Shown here: one piece after another, positions 26,683 to 35,800 of the stretch
Position numbering within the stretch: the stretch's first letter is position 1
Layout of the letters: every line of letters begins with the position of its first letter
Assembly: GCA_002256245.1 (NCBI GenBank)
Contig: NKIU01000005.1
Coordinates: forward strand, 186,001-250,000
Length of the DNA stretch: 64,000 bases
Origin: Pseudorhodobacter sp. PARRP1
GTDB lineage: Bacteria > Pseudomonadota > Alphaproteobacteria > Rhodobacterales > Rhodobacteraceae
Reading direction: 5' to 3'
Notes under the pieces: generated by a model
What the model was told of the DNA's origin: nothing
Databases searched by the model: none
What the model saw: only the letters and a program-made list of their open reading frames with translations
Made by a program: the position numbers and the translations under genes

Positions 26683-26931
26683 ATGACACAAGCCCACCCC
26701 GAGGCGGCAATTGAGCCGCTGAACCTTTTGGCTGACTGGATCAGCCGGGAACAGCTGGCAGGCGAGCTGGGCATCACGTCCGACACGCTCGCCAGGTGGG
26801 AGGCACGGCGGGTCGGGCCGCCGTGCACACGCATAGGGCGAAAGGCCCTGTACCGGCGCGCAGCGGTGCAGGATTGGATCAGGGCGCAGGAACAGGTGCA
26901 TCCCGTGCGCAAAGTGCGGGGGCGGCCATGA
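26683..26931 (+). CDS. Helix-turn-helix protein, excisionase-like
   Basis: Small DNA-binding protein of 82 residues with a MerR/excisionase-type helix-turn-helix (ISREQLAGELGITSDTLARW, then RRVGPPCTRIGRKALYRRA with the wing Arg/Tyr). It is the first gene of the early operon and overlaps the next by ATGA. Possible roles are excisionase or early regulator. A longer upstream frame is rejected because the ATG at 26683 gives the compact domain. Confidence 0.75.
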   Translation: MTQAHPEAAIEPLNLLADWISREQLAGELGITSDTLARWEARRVGPPCTRIGRKALYRRAAVQDWIRAQEQVHPVRKVRGRP

Positions 26932-27170
26932 TCGCCCAGTGCCGCATTTCCACCTGGCCTGCTGACCGGCTTGCCGAGGCCCGCGCCGTCGTCGCCGATG
27001 TCGCCCAGCATAGCGATCACCTGGTCGGACTGGCCTGCGATGTGCTCGTCGCCCATGGCGAAACCGAAGTCGAGCGCAAGGACGCCCGGGTGTTGCTGTT
27101 GGTGATCGACGCACGGCGGCCGGTGCGCCGCGCTCAGCGCGAGGATACCAACCGGAGGGTCACGTCATGA
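26928..27170 (+). CDS. Hypothetical early phage protein
   Basis: Protein of 80 residues starting MIAQCRISTWPADRLAEARA. It has no recognised family. It is supported by ATGA overlaps at both ends, with the excisionase-like gene before and the VRR-NUC gene after. Confidence 0.65.
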   Translation: MIAQCRISTWPADRLAEARAVVADVAQHSDHLVGLACDVLVAHGETEVERKDARVLLLVIDARRPVRRAQREDTNRRVTS

Positions 27171-27559
27171 CCCGGCGCAACACCCCCGAGGCTGATCTGC
27201 AACGCGCCGTGGTGCAGGCGCTGCGTTTCGCCCTGCCCCACACGGCCATCATCCACCATTGCGCCAACGAGGTGACAGAACCCGGGCCCCGCGGTGCCAA
27301 GCGTCAGGCGATCCTGGTCGGCATGGGCGTGCATGCAGGCTTCGCCGATCTGATCGTGCTCAGCGAAGGACGAGTCCTCTTTCTCGAACTGAAAGCCCCG
27401 AAGGGCCGTCTGCGGCTTGACCAGGAGGCGTTTCGCGATGCGGTGCTGGCGCAGGGTTTCGGCTGGGCGCTAGTTCGCAGTCTCGACGATGCGCTGGGCG
27501 CACTGGCGGATCACGGCTTCACCAGCCGTGTCCGCTCAGCGCGGAGGGTGGCACCATGA
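27167..27559 (+). CDS. VRR-NUC domain nuclease
   Basis: Stand-alone VRR-NUC (PD-(D/E)xK superfamily) nuclease of 130 residues. The core is GFADLIVLSEGRVLFLELKAP, in which the Asp and the ExK of LELK are the metal-binding/catalytic set; an N-terminal EADLQRAVVQAL helix contains the family's Glu. Phage-encoded members probably process branched or replicating DNA. ATGA overlaps on both sides tie it to the replication gene. Confidence 0.85.
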   Translation: MTRRNTPEADLQRAVVQALRFALPHTAIIHHCANEVTEPGPRGAKRQAILVGMGVHAGFADLIVLSEGRVLFLELKAPKGRLRLDQEAFRDAVLAQGFGWALVRSLDDALGALADHGFTSRVRSARRVAP

Positions 27560-28524
27560 GCCACAAGGCAACCGTCTGGGCCATCCAGCAGCGCGGGCTG
27601 AAGCCTGCCACCAAGATCGTGCTGTGGTTTCTGTGCGACCGGCACAACCCGGACTTCGGCTGTTTCCCGACACAGGCTCGGCTGGCGGACGACGCGGAAA
27701 TGTCGATCTCGGCCTTGAACGAACATCTTGCCAAGTTGCAGGACCTGCGCCTGATCCACCGGGTTCGGGCGCAGGATCCCCACACCCACAAGCGCTTGGC
27801 GACACGCTACATCCTGGGGTTTGAGGATGGCTTTCCACCAGAGCCAACTCCGGAAACCGGAGACGGCTTTGCCGGAACGGAGAGCGAACAGGACAGCGAC
27901 CCATCTCCGGAATCCGGACACGGAGCCATCTCCGGATTTTCGGCAAAGCCATCTCCGGATTTTGCCCAAAGCCATCTCCGGAATCCGGAGATTAACCTTG
28001 TAAGAGAACCCCTAAGTAAACCTGTAAAGGAGGAGGAGGATGCGCAAGCGCGCGATTCCGATTTTGATCGGTTTTTCGCAGAGCTGCTGACTGCGCTGGG
28101 CTTCGCCGCCAATGCCGCCCTCCCCGCCTGGTGGCAAGGATCGCCAGCCCGCTTGCACGTTCGGCGCTGGATCAAGGATCTCGGGTTGACCGAGGATCGG
28201 ATCATCGAGACGGCAACCGAAACTCGCGGTGATCACCCCAATCCGCCCGATGGGCCCAAAGCCCTCGACCGGTTCATGGAGCGCGCCGCCCAGCGCGATG
28301 CACTGGCGGCCACAACAATTGCCAACGGCAAGAAGGCCAAGCGGCAGCGCACCGGCGAAGTGAAGCTTCCGCTCAGCGATGACGAAAAGGCGGCGTTCTA
28401 CGCCAGGATGGTCAACGCCGATGGCTATCTGCCCCAGAGCGTGATCAGCAATACGATCCGTGATGCCATGCTGGTGCGAGGCCTCGTCACTCCCGAACGT
28501 CTTCGTCAGCGGGGAGTGCGGTGA
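27556..28524 (+). CDS. Phage replication initiator-like protein (HTH_36 type)
   Basis: Protein of 322 residues. The N-terminus (about 1-95) is a winged helix-turn-helix with the HTH_36 pattern: KIVLWFLCDRHNPDFGCFPT followed by LADDAEMSISALNEHLAKL. The middle (about 95-150) is a Pro/Ser-rich linker whose coding DNA contains four iterons. The C-terminal about 170 residues are helical and end in HTH-like VISNTIRDAMLVRGLVTPERL. This layout, initiator with the origin inside its own gene, parallels lambda O. The stop overlaps the methyltransferase GTG start. Confidence 0.7.
   Translation: MSHKATVWAIQQRGLKPATKIVLWFLCDRHNPDFGCFPTQARLADDAEMSISALNEHLAKLQDLRLIHRVRAQDPHTHKRLATRYILGFEDGFPPEPTPETGDGFAGTESEQDSDPSPESGHGAISGFSAKPSPDFAQSHLRNPEINLVREPLSKPVKEEEDAQARDSDFDRFFAELLTALGFAANAALPAWWQGSPARLHVRRWIKDLGLTEDRIIETATETRGDHPNPPDGPKALDRFMERAAQRDALAATTIANGKKAKRQRTGEVKLPLSDDEKAAFYARMVNADGYLPQSVISNTIRDAMLVRGLVTPERLRQRGVR
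27901..27982 (+). repeat. Iteron array inside the replication gene, candidate origin
   Basis: Four copies of CCATCTCCGGA begin at 27901, 27926, 27949 and 27972, spaced 25, 23 and 23 bases. A related CTCCGGAAACCGGAG lies at about 27849. The two outer copies are followed by ATCCGGA and the two inner ones by TTTT. A/T-rich sequence (27991-28030) follows. Spacing near two helix turns fits cooperative binding by the encoded protein. Confidence 0.6.
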
Positions 28525-29771
28525 ATGGCATGGTGTCACGTCCCCGGCACGGATTGTCCCTCTGCGCAGGCGGCGGAGGCTTGGATCTGGGCCTCATGCT
28601 CGCTGAGCCCAGATTTCACACCCGCGCCTTCGTCGAATGGGAGGAATGGCCCCGAAGGGTTCTCGTCGCCGCCCAGCGTGCGGGATACTTCGCCCCGTCC
28701 CCGATCTGGGACGATCTGCGCAGTTTCGATGCCCGGCCTTTTCGCGGCGCTTTCGACATCGTCCTCGCCGGATATCCTTGCCAGCCCTTCAGCGCCGCCG
28801 GAAAGCGCGGGGGTGCCGACGATCCGCGCCACCTCTGGCCTGACGTCGCCCGGGTCGTCGGCGAATGCAGACCCGAATGGGTCTTTCTCGAAAACGTCGC
28901 CGGTCACGTCACTCTCGGCCTTGAAGCCGTCCTGCGAGAGCTTTGGCGCATGGGCTACACGCCTGCGGCGGGTCTGTTCTCTGCGGCAGAAGTCGGCGCG
29001 CCGCACCAGCGGCTGCGCATCTTCATCCTGGCCCACGCCAATGAGCCTGCATCCCGGCACGGATCGCTACAACCCGGCTGGCAACAGCGATTTTACCCGC
29101 AAGGCCGAGGCGCTGGCGCTGGGCATCACCAACTGGTCGACGCCGAAGGGATCGGATGGCGCGAAGGGTGGGCCGGGCCAGAGCTATGGCTCGGGCGGGA
29201 TGCCTCCCCTGCCCGCGCAGGCGGCGCAATGGCAAACGCCAGTGGCCGACGACCAAATGGATCGGGTCCGGGGCAAGATCAACAGCCGGGGCGAGCCGAA
29301 GCTGAGCGCGCAGGCGATCCAGTGGCCGACCCCGGCGGCGCAGAACTGGAAGGGCAGCAGCCCGGCCAGCGTGATCCGCGCCGATGGCAAGAGCCGGATG
29401 GATATCCTGCACTATCGGGCGGAACAGGGCTTCATCCACCCGAGCCAAGCGATCACGCCGCCTGGGCTGCAACCCTCGCATCACGCCCCGATCTCGCGCC
29501 CGCTGTGGGCTTTGATGATTGCATCGCATGGGCGTGTCGTGTCGCGGCGGATCTTGAAAGCCCGAGCGCGGCGGCGGCTGAACCCTCTGTTCGTCGGCTG
29601 GCTGATGGGTTGGCCCATCGGTCACGCGCTCTGCGCCTGCTCGGCAACGGAGTTCACCCTCTGGCAGCAGCACATGCGTGGCGCGCTCTCGCGGCTGCCC
29701 ATGGCCTCGGGCCCGTGGATCTGGCGACCGGCGGATGGGACGGAGGGTCCAGCGCAGATGAACCTCTTTGA
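28521..29771 (+). CDS. C5-cytosine DNA methyltransferase
   Basis: DNA (cytosine-5) methyltransferase of 416 residues with motifs in canonical order: SAM-binding LSLCAGGGGLDLG (12-24), catalytic GYPCQPFSAAG with Cys87, ENV at 124-126, QRLRI at 163-167, and the C-terminal motif LLGNGVHPLAAAHAWRAL near residue 380. The target-recognition region (about 170-340) is coded by DNA that is also open in the +1 frame. The GTG start at 28521 forms a GTGA overlap with the replication gene. No cognate endonuclease is adjacent, so it is probably an orphan phage methylase protecting against host restriction. Confidence 0.85.
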   Translation: MNGMVSRPRHGLSLCAGGGGLDLGLMLAEPRFHTRAFVEWEEWPRRVLVAAQRAGYFAPSPIWDDLRSFDARPFRGAFDIVLAGYPCQPFSAAGKRGGADDPRHLWPDVARVVGECRPEWVFLENVAGHVTLGLEAVLRELWRMGYTPAAGLFSAAEVGAPHQRLRIFILAHANEPASRHGSLQPGWQQRFYPQGRGAGAGHHQLVDAEGIGWREGWAGPELWLGRDASPARAGGAMANASGRRPNGSGPGQDQQPGRAEAERAGDPVADPGGAELEGQQPGQRDPRRWQEPDGYPALSGGTGLHPPEPSDHAAWAATLASRPDLAPAVGFDDCIAWACRVAADLESPSAAAAEPSVRRLADGLAHRSRALRLLGNGVHPLAAAHAWRALAAAHGLGPVDLATGGWDGGSSADEPL

Positions 29772-29787
29772 AGGAATGCTGCCATGA
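29041..29787 (+). CDS. Open frame overlapping the C5 methyltransferase in +1 phase
   Basis: A frame of 248 codons from ATG 29041, embedded in the second half of the methyltransferase gene in a different phase. Its translation is protein-like and resembles C-terminal regions of other phage methylases (IQWPTPAAQNWKGS, MDILHYRAEQGF, LNPLFVGWLMGWPIG, ending QMNLFEGMLP). Its stop overlaps the next gene by ATGA, the coupling used throughout this operon, whereas the methyltransferase frame ends 13 bases earlier without coupling. It is either a true overlapping gene or the product of a frameshift from the methylase. Confidence 0.5.
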   Translation: MSLHPGTDRYNPAGNSDFTRKAEALALGITNWSTPKGSDGAKGGPGQSYGSGGMPPLPAQAAQWQTPVADDQMDRVRGKINSRGEPKLSAQAIQWPTPAAQNWKGSSPASVIRADGKSRMDILHYRAEQGFIHPSQAITPPGLQPSHHAPISRPLWALMIASHGRVVSRRILKARARRRLNPLFVGWLMGWPIGHALCACSATEFTLWQQHMRGALSRLPMASGPWIWRPADGTEGPAQMNLFEGMLP

Positions 29788-30449
29788 GCATGCAGGGACG
29801 GATCGGGCGCGCTGGCGGCACGAAGGTGAAACGCGCGCTGGGCGTGCAGGCGATCCTGGAATGGGCCTTCCGGGTGGAAAAGGCGCAGCTGGAGTTGCCG
29901 CAACGGCGAGATATCGACGAGGAAGGCTTCGGGTTTGGCATGGAATACGTGCTGATCCAGCGCGCGCGACTTGGGTGCAAAGTGGATGGCGGCGGCCATA
30001 AATCGCAGTCCTACACCCATGAGGATGCGGAAATCGTGGCCGCGACATTGGCCGGAATGCCCGACAGCTTGGGCGGCAAGCGCATGGCGATCTACGTGGC
30101 CGAACTGGCCCGCGCCGGGATGACGCCAGATTGGCTGCCAAAGGTCGTGCCACGCTGCGTGCCGATCGAGACCAAGAGCAACCAGCATGGCGAGCGATCC
30201 ACCACGGTCGTTGTGGGCATTGAACGCGTGCTGCATCGCGGGCGCTGGCGCTGTGTCGAGGTGCTGGCCTGCCCGGTAACCTGGCGACCGCATCCAGAAC
30301 AAATCGCATCCGCCCGGTGTGGCTATGACGATTGGTGGCAGGCGCTGGACTGGGTGCGAGACGGGTTGCTGGCGGGTGGGATGATGCGGGAGGTCGAGGT
30401 GACGACTGCGATGCCAAGGCCGAAGCCTTGGCTCAAACGGACCGATTGA
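29784..30449 (+). CDS. Hypothetical phage protein
   Basis: Protein of 221 residues, start MSMQGRIGRAGGTKVKRALG. No recognised domain. The Trp/His-rich C-terminal part (CGYDDWWQALDWVRDGLL) and central AEIVAATLAGMP are its main features. It is the last gene of the early operon and overlaps the +1 frame above by four bases. The next genes point the other way. Confidence 0.65.
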   Translation: MSMQGRIGRAGGTKVKRALGVQAILEWAFRVEKAQLELPQRRDIDEEGFGFGMEYVLIQRARLGCKVDGGGHKSQSYTHEDAEIVAATLAGMPDSLGGKRMAIYVAELARAGMTPDWLPKVVPRCVPIETKSNQHGERSTTVVVGIERVLHRGRWRCVEVLACPVTWRPHPEQIASARCGYDDWWQALDWVRDGLLAGGMMREVEVTTAMPRPKPWLKRTD

Positions 30450-30518
30450 GGGAAGCCCTGCAATTAGCCCGCTCCAGTATATAATCGTGGAGTGACCGTC
30501 ACTTCAGATCACGAGCCA

Positions 30519-31718
30519 CTACCGTTTTACAAATGGTAAAACCTCACCAAAACCTTCTGTCGCAGGTTGATTCAAAGGGTCAGATTTCAGACTCAGTTGG
30601 ATCACGCTTGCTTGCCGCTTGTTGAACCAGCCGGTAGGCAATCCCGCCAGGTTCTCGATATCGCCCGGATGCATCGTAAACTCGACCGAAAGCAAATCAG
30701 CTCGGGTCCTCGTACCCGAGTCGACGATCAGATTCAGCGCATCGCGCAAGTGGCACGGCTCAGGAATTGGCCATTCTCGATCCATAGGTTCTTCCTTGTT
30801 CCACCCGTTGGCCGAGTAACTTTTGTAGAGTTGTGTGCCGTGGTGATCGGGGATCACATCCAAATCCCTCAGCCGCCTGATCTGCGCCTTCACAGATACC
30901 CGCCAGCGCTCTTTCACTGCCAAAAGTCCAGCGAGCGAATAATGTGGCACCTCATGCACATAGGTAGTTTCGGGCATCAAAAAAGCGCTGGCGAAACGAA
31001 ACGCCTGCCGTTCGATCTCCTTCAGGTCAACCTTCAGTTGCTCATGCGTGACCTGTTTGTGAAGAACTGCGTGGCCCAATTCATGCGCCGCATCCATCTG
31101 ACGACGCGGTAGTGACATCTTGTCCGACGCGAGAAGAATATGGGGCCGCTCTTCCTCCCGCGACCAACTGCAAAGCCCGTCCAGTTTCGTCGTACCCATC
31201 TCGATGGAGCCAACCACGCAACCAATTCGCTCAAGCAGCGCAACCACATCCGTGCACGGGCCTTGGCCCAACTTCCAATGTGATCGAAGGTCCTGTGTAA
31301 TCCCCTCGATATCTTCGTCGCGAAGTTGCTTGTAGGTCAGGCCATTCATCACATCCGGAATGTCGATCTCTGGCAGATCGACATAGTGCTGCACGATCGC
31401 AGAAATCTCCTGAAGCCACTGCATTTGGGAATCTTGATAGGATGTGTCCCGCTTCAGGGCACTGGCCAACGACCGTGAAAACATAGGGTGCGCGCTGCCA
31501 TGCACGGGCCGCAAAAAATACTCCCGCCGAACACGAAGCTCGCGGGCCAGATCAGTCAATGCTTCCGAATCCGGGGCATGGGTGCCGCTTTCCCAGCGAG
31601 ATACAGCGCTTGGGTTGACCCCAAGCATCCGAGCAAGTTCAGTCATGCTCAGAATCCGTCTTGCCGCCCTAGCTTCCGCAAGGCGTTCCGGCACAAAGCC
31701 GGGCGTTCCTACGCGCAT
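30519..31718 (-). CDS. XRE regulator fused to ImmA/IrrE metallopeptidase
   Basis: Protein of 399 residues. An XRE-type helix-turn-helix occupies about residues 18-72 (SMTELARMLGVNPSAVSRWE). A zincin domain follows with the HExxH motif in AAHELGHAVLH near residue 215 and a downstream Glu in QAFRFASAFLMP. The C-terminal about 100 residues are of unknown function. Such fusions sense a signal and cleave a repressor, or act in toxin-antitoxin-like and lysogeny circuits (compare ImmR/ImmA). It follows its hypothetical partner gene by 31 bases. It could be the lysogeny regulator of this prophage or the regulator of the restriction block. Confidence 0.85.
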   Translation of the reverse strand: MRVGTPGFVPERLAEARAARRILSMTELARMLGVNPSAVSRWESGTHAPDSEALTDLARELRVRREYFLRPVHGSAHPMFSRSLASALKRDTSYQDSQMQWLQEISAIVQHYVDLPEIDIPDVMNGLTYKQLRDEDIEGITQDLRSHWKLGQGPCTDVVALLERIGCVVGSIEMGTTKLDGLCSWSREEERPHILLASDKMSLPRRQMDAAHELGHAVLHKQVTHEQLKVDLKEIERQAFRFASAFLMPETTYVHEVPHYSLAGLLAVKERWRVSVKAQIRRLRDLDVIPDHHGTQLYKSYSANGWNKEEPMDREWPIPEPCHLRDALNLIVDSGTRTRADLLSVEFTMHPGDIENLAGLPTGWFNKRQASVIQLSLKSDPLNQPATEGFGEVLPFVKR

Positions 31719-31749
31719 TTTGTCCTCCCCACGGTATCATCGATACCGG

Positions 31750-32451
31750 TCATGCTGTGCCGTCTTCATCCTCCACCTGCGGCGGTGTCTCAGGAGGAAT
31801 GAAGGGCTTAACCTTCTTCTTCAAACGCACCACGCCAACTTCACCCGACGAGGGTGGAGCCGACAGAGCAGTTTCGGGCGCATCGGCATCTTCAGCGAGG
31901 AACTTGTCAAGAGGCTCGTAAAACAGAAACTGTTCGTAGGTGGAATCGATGATGCCGATCGCGATCTCTTCAAGTTTTCCCGACCGTTCGCGGTCGCGAG
32001 CGACCAGAAAAAGCACGAAAATGTCACCAGCCTTTGGGCCCTTGCCGTCGAAATCGAGGTGCGGTGTCAGTTCAAAGTTGAGCGTAACGCCCGCAAGCCG
32101 CGACCGGTTCTTGACGGGCATCTTGTTGCGTTCGGGCATAGCAGCAAGGCCAAGAATGACGCCAGGTCCTGTCCCGCCGAACCGGGCAAATGGCTGAAAC
32201 ACTTTCAGATCGGTGTTCGGGATGACGCCACCGCCAAGTTGCTGGCCGCCATAAAGATCACACACCTCCTCAAAAGCATGCTCCATGATGCGGAACCGTG
32301 CCTGACCCTCCAGCTCACGACCGCGCTTCTTATCCAGACCAGCGTGATCCCGAACGATCTGGAAAGCCTTGATCGTCGCCGCCCCCATGCGATCCTCGAG
32401 ATCGAGGATCAGTCCCCGCGGCAGAAACCGCTTCCACGTAAATGTTGCCAT
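31750..32451 (-). CDS. Hypothetical protein partnered with XRE-ImmA
   Basis: Protein of 233 residues starting MATFTWKRFLPRGLILDLED. The N-terminal 180 residues look globular (QLGGGVIPNTDLKVFQPFAR, GDIFVLFLVARDRE); the C-terminal 45 are low-complexity with a basic RLKKKVKPF patch and an acidic end. No family is recognised. First gene of a two-gene operon with the HTH-metallopeptidase, behind a good promoter. As a pair they resemble toxin/antitoxin or sensor/effector modules; which role this one plays is unknown. Confidence 0.6.
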   Translation of the reverse strand: MATFTWKRFLPRGLILDLEDRMGAATIKAFQIVRDHAGLDKKRGRELEGQARFRIMEHAFEEVCDLYGGQQLGGGVIPNTDLKVFQPFARFGGTGPGVILGLAAMPERNKMPVKNRSRLAGVTLNFELTPHLDFDGKGPKAGDIFVLFLVARDRERSGKLEEIAIGIIDSTYEQFLFYEPLDKFLAEDADAPETALSAPPSSGEVGVVRLKKKVKPFIPPETPPQVEDEDGTA

Positions 32452-32837
32452 GACTGCCCCTCAATGTAGCAGATTCGCCTGATTGCGTTATGAAGGAAAT
32501 ATACCGTAATTTTTTGCGTAAAGCAATGGGGCACATTAGAGTGCGTGCATGCTGGTCGACATACGCTAGCCAATCAGCCACAACATGTAACCCTTCGACC
32601 TTGGTGTCCTCCTATGGGTTGAGAAGACATCGGGATTCGTAGGCTCGTTGATCGGGAAGGCAGTGATAATCCAGTTCGGCAGCTAGCCTACGGCGTTGTG
32701 GGAACTATCCAGGCTTTTCTCCCTGCAACTGTGAGCAAGGCTGGTCTGTCACGATGAGCGAGAACGCAGGGTAAAATAGCTGTCGCAGGGCATGCAGTTC
32801 GCCGCTAAGTTGACGAAAAATATTGTCAGGGGTGCTT
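32452..32837 (+). other. Divergent intergenic region before the restriction-modification genes
   Basis: About 390 bp with no supported gene. The left edge carries the minus-strand promoter described separately. Toward the right, GGGG lies seven to ten bases before the ATG at 32838 and serves as the ribosome-binding site of the restriction enzyme. No clear plus-strand promoter could be chosen. Confidence 0.5.
32498..32526 (-). promoter_or_regulatory. Promoter with overlapping repeat operator for the XRE-ImmA operon
   Basis: On the minus strand, TTGCTT (32521-32526) and TATATT (32498-32503) are separated by exactly 17 bases. The spacer contains TTACG twice, 12 bases apart (32517-32521 and 32505-32509), in A/T-rich sequence. 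The repeat within the promoter is a natural target for the encoded XRE regulator, implying autoregulation. The start codon is 47 bases downstream of the -10 box. Confidence 0.55.
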
Positions 32838-35800
32838 ATGACGGCCATCGATCGAATCCTTAAATCCTACCGCGATGCTGCTGTCACCGAACGCGAAAAG
32901 GGCACCTACTTTGAACGCCTCGGGCTGGCTTTCTTCCTGAACGACCCGGTTCAGGCTGAGGAGTACGAAGCGGTCTGGACATGGTCGGAATGGGCCAAAT
33001 CCAATGGTCGCGACGGCAAGGATGTCGGCATCGATCTGGTCGCAAAGTTGCGCAATGAGGATGGTTTTGCTGCGATCCAGGCCAAGTTCTACGCGGCCGA
33101 CACGCGAATCCAAAAGGCGAATATCGACAGTTTCATCTCCGCCTCGGGCAAAGAGCCTTTCCGCAGACGCGTCGTTCTCGACACGACCGAAAAGGAATGG
33201 GGCACCAACGCAGAGGAAATGATCCGGGATCAGGCGATCCCGGTTGTGCGCATCGGCCTGACAGATCTGCGCGAGAGCCGGATCAACTGGACCATTTTTG
33301 AGGCGCGTGGCGAGATCGTCCTCAGCGCCAAGAAAACCTTAATGGCGCACCAGCGGGATGCGCTGGCGGACGTAAGCAAGGGCCTCGCAGCGGCTGATCG
33401 CGGCAAGATGATCATGGCTTGCGGCACGGGCAAAACCTTCACCTCGCTGAAGATCGCCGAAGCCATCGCAGGCAAGGGCAAGCGCGTTCTGTTCATGGTG
33501 CCGTCGCTGGCGTTGATGTCCCAGACCGTGCGCGAATGGACCAATGACACCGAAACGCCAATCCGGGCCTTCGCTGTTTGCTCTGACGCCCATGTCGGTA
33601 AGCGCCGCAAAAGCACGGAAGACATCGCGGAAATCGAAATCCACGATCTGGCGTTTCCGGCCACCACCGACCCGGTCAAGGTTGCCGAAAAGGCGGGCGA
33701 GGACGATCTGGAACGGATGACGGTGATCTTCTCGACCTATCAGTCCATTGTCACTCTGACCCGCGCGCAGGAAGCAGGACTGCCCGACTTCGATCTGATT
33801 ATTTGCGATGAAGCACACCGCACCACCGGTGCCACCCTCGAAGGCGATGAAGAGTCGAATTTCGTCAAGATCCACAGCAACGACAATGTGAAGGCACGAA
33901 AACGCCTCTATATGACGGCGACGCCCCGGATCTTCGGCGATAATGTTCGCACCAAGGCGGATGAGGTTGGTGCGGAACTGGCGTCGATGGACAACCCCGC
34001 CCTGTTTGGCGAAACCCTGTTCTACCGCGGCTTTGGCTGGGCCGTGCAGAATGGTCTGCTCACCGACTACAAGGTCATCGTGCTGGCGATGGACGAGGGC
34101 TTGGTCAGCGCGGCCGTGCAAAAACGTCTCGGCGACGCGGGCAGCGAGCTGGTTTTGGATGACGCGACCAAGATCATCGGTTGCTACAAGGCGCTGACCA
34201 AGATCGACCTGAAGGCCGATGTCACCACCGATCCTCACCCGATGCGCCGCGCGCTGGCCTTCGCCAAGGACATCCGCAGTTCCAAACTTATCCGCGACGA
34301 ATTCACCGCCGTGGTGGATGAGTATCTCGGCCAGGACAGCTTGATCGAGAGCGACGAACCTACCAGCCACCTCCGGTGCGAAATCGAACATGTCGACGGC
34401 ACCTTCAATGCCAAAACGCGCGGGGCCTTGCTGGATTGGTTGAAGGCCGATGCGGGCGAAAACACCTGCCGCATCCTGACCAACGCCCGCTGCCTTTCCG
34501 AGGGCGTCGACGTTCCTGCCCTTGATGCGATCATGTTCCTGCATCCGCGCAAAAGCCAGATCGACGTGGTGCAATCGGTCGGGCGCGTCATGCGCAAAAC
34601 CGACACCAAGAAGATGGGCTATGTCATCCTGCCGGTCGGCGTCCCCGCCGGTGTTCCGCCCGAACAGGCGCTTGCGGACAATGAACGCTACCGTGTCGTC
34701 TGGCAGATCCTGAACGCCCTGCGCGCCCATGACGAACGCTTTGACAGCACCATCAACAAGATGTCTCTCGGCCAGGACATAAGCGACACCATCGAGATAG
34801 TTGGCATCAACGCAGAATCCGAAGAGCTGAAATCTGTCACCGCAGTCGTCCAGAAGCTGCCGAACAAAACCAAGGCCGCCGGTTCCGGTATCGGCTCGGG
34901 CGGTGGCGGCAATGGCGATGACGTGATCGAAGGCCCCGAACCCCAACAGACGGAAATAGCCTTCTCTATTGACGAGTTCTCCCGCGCCATCATGGCCAAG
35001 ATCGTCAAGAAATGCGGCACCCGCGATTATTGGGAGGATTGGTCCGCCTCCATCGCCGAAATCGCTAAGAACCACATCACCCGCCTGACCGCCCTGCTGA
35101 AAGACCCGGACACCGAAGCCCGCAAAGCCTTCGATGCTTTCCTTGGCGAACTGCGCGACGATCTGAACGATACCATATCCGAAGGCGACGCCATCGAGAT
35201 GCTCGCCCAGCACATTATCACCCTACCCGTGTTCGAGACTCTGTTCGAGGGCCACAAGTTCACCGCCGAAAACCCGGTCTCCCGCGCCATGCAGCGCGTG
35301 CTGGATGTGCTGGACGAGGCCAACCTCGACAAGGAATCCAAAGACCTCGAAAAGTTCTACGCCAGCGTCAAAATCCGCTCGCAAGGCATCACCGATCCCC
35401 AGGCCAAGCAAAAGCTGATCGTTGAGCTGTACGATAAGTTCTTCCGCCGTGCCTTTCCCCGCACCACCGAAAAGCTGGGCATCGTCTACACCCCGGTCGA
35501 GATCGTGGATTTCATCATTCACTCGGTGAACGAGGTGCTGCAATCCGAATTCGGCCAGACCCTTGGCTCCCCCGGCGTCCACATCATCGACCCCTTCACC
35601 GGCACCGGCACCTTCATCACCCGCCTGCTGCAATCCGGCCTGATCGCGCCCGAAGAGATGGAGCACAAGTTCCGCCACGAAATCCACGCCAACGAGATCG
35701 TGCTGCTGGCTTATTACATCGCCGCGATCAACATCGAGGCGGTCTATCACGGCCTGCAGGGCGGCGATTATGTACCTTTCGAGGGCATCTGCCTGACCGA

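Noticed and set aside
26177-26710. 177-codon minus-strand frame in the early control region
   Set aside because: Overlaps the excisionase-like start region and the 34-bp repeat and has no recognisable domain; composition is compatible with chance.
27841-27990. Protein-level repeat as the reason for the iterons
   Set aside because: The encoded segments differ in residues and length while the 11-base DNA core is exact, so a DNA function is the better explanation; kept as an origin candidate.
33339-35213. 624-codon minus-strand open frame inside the type ISP gene
   Set aside because: It lies wholly opposite a gene with clear catalytic motifs; long antisense frames are expected in GC-rich DNA and the translation has no recognisable domain.
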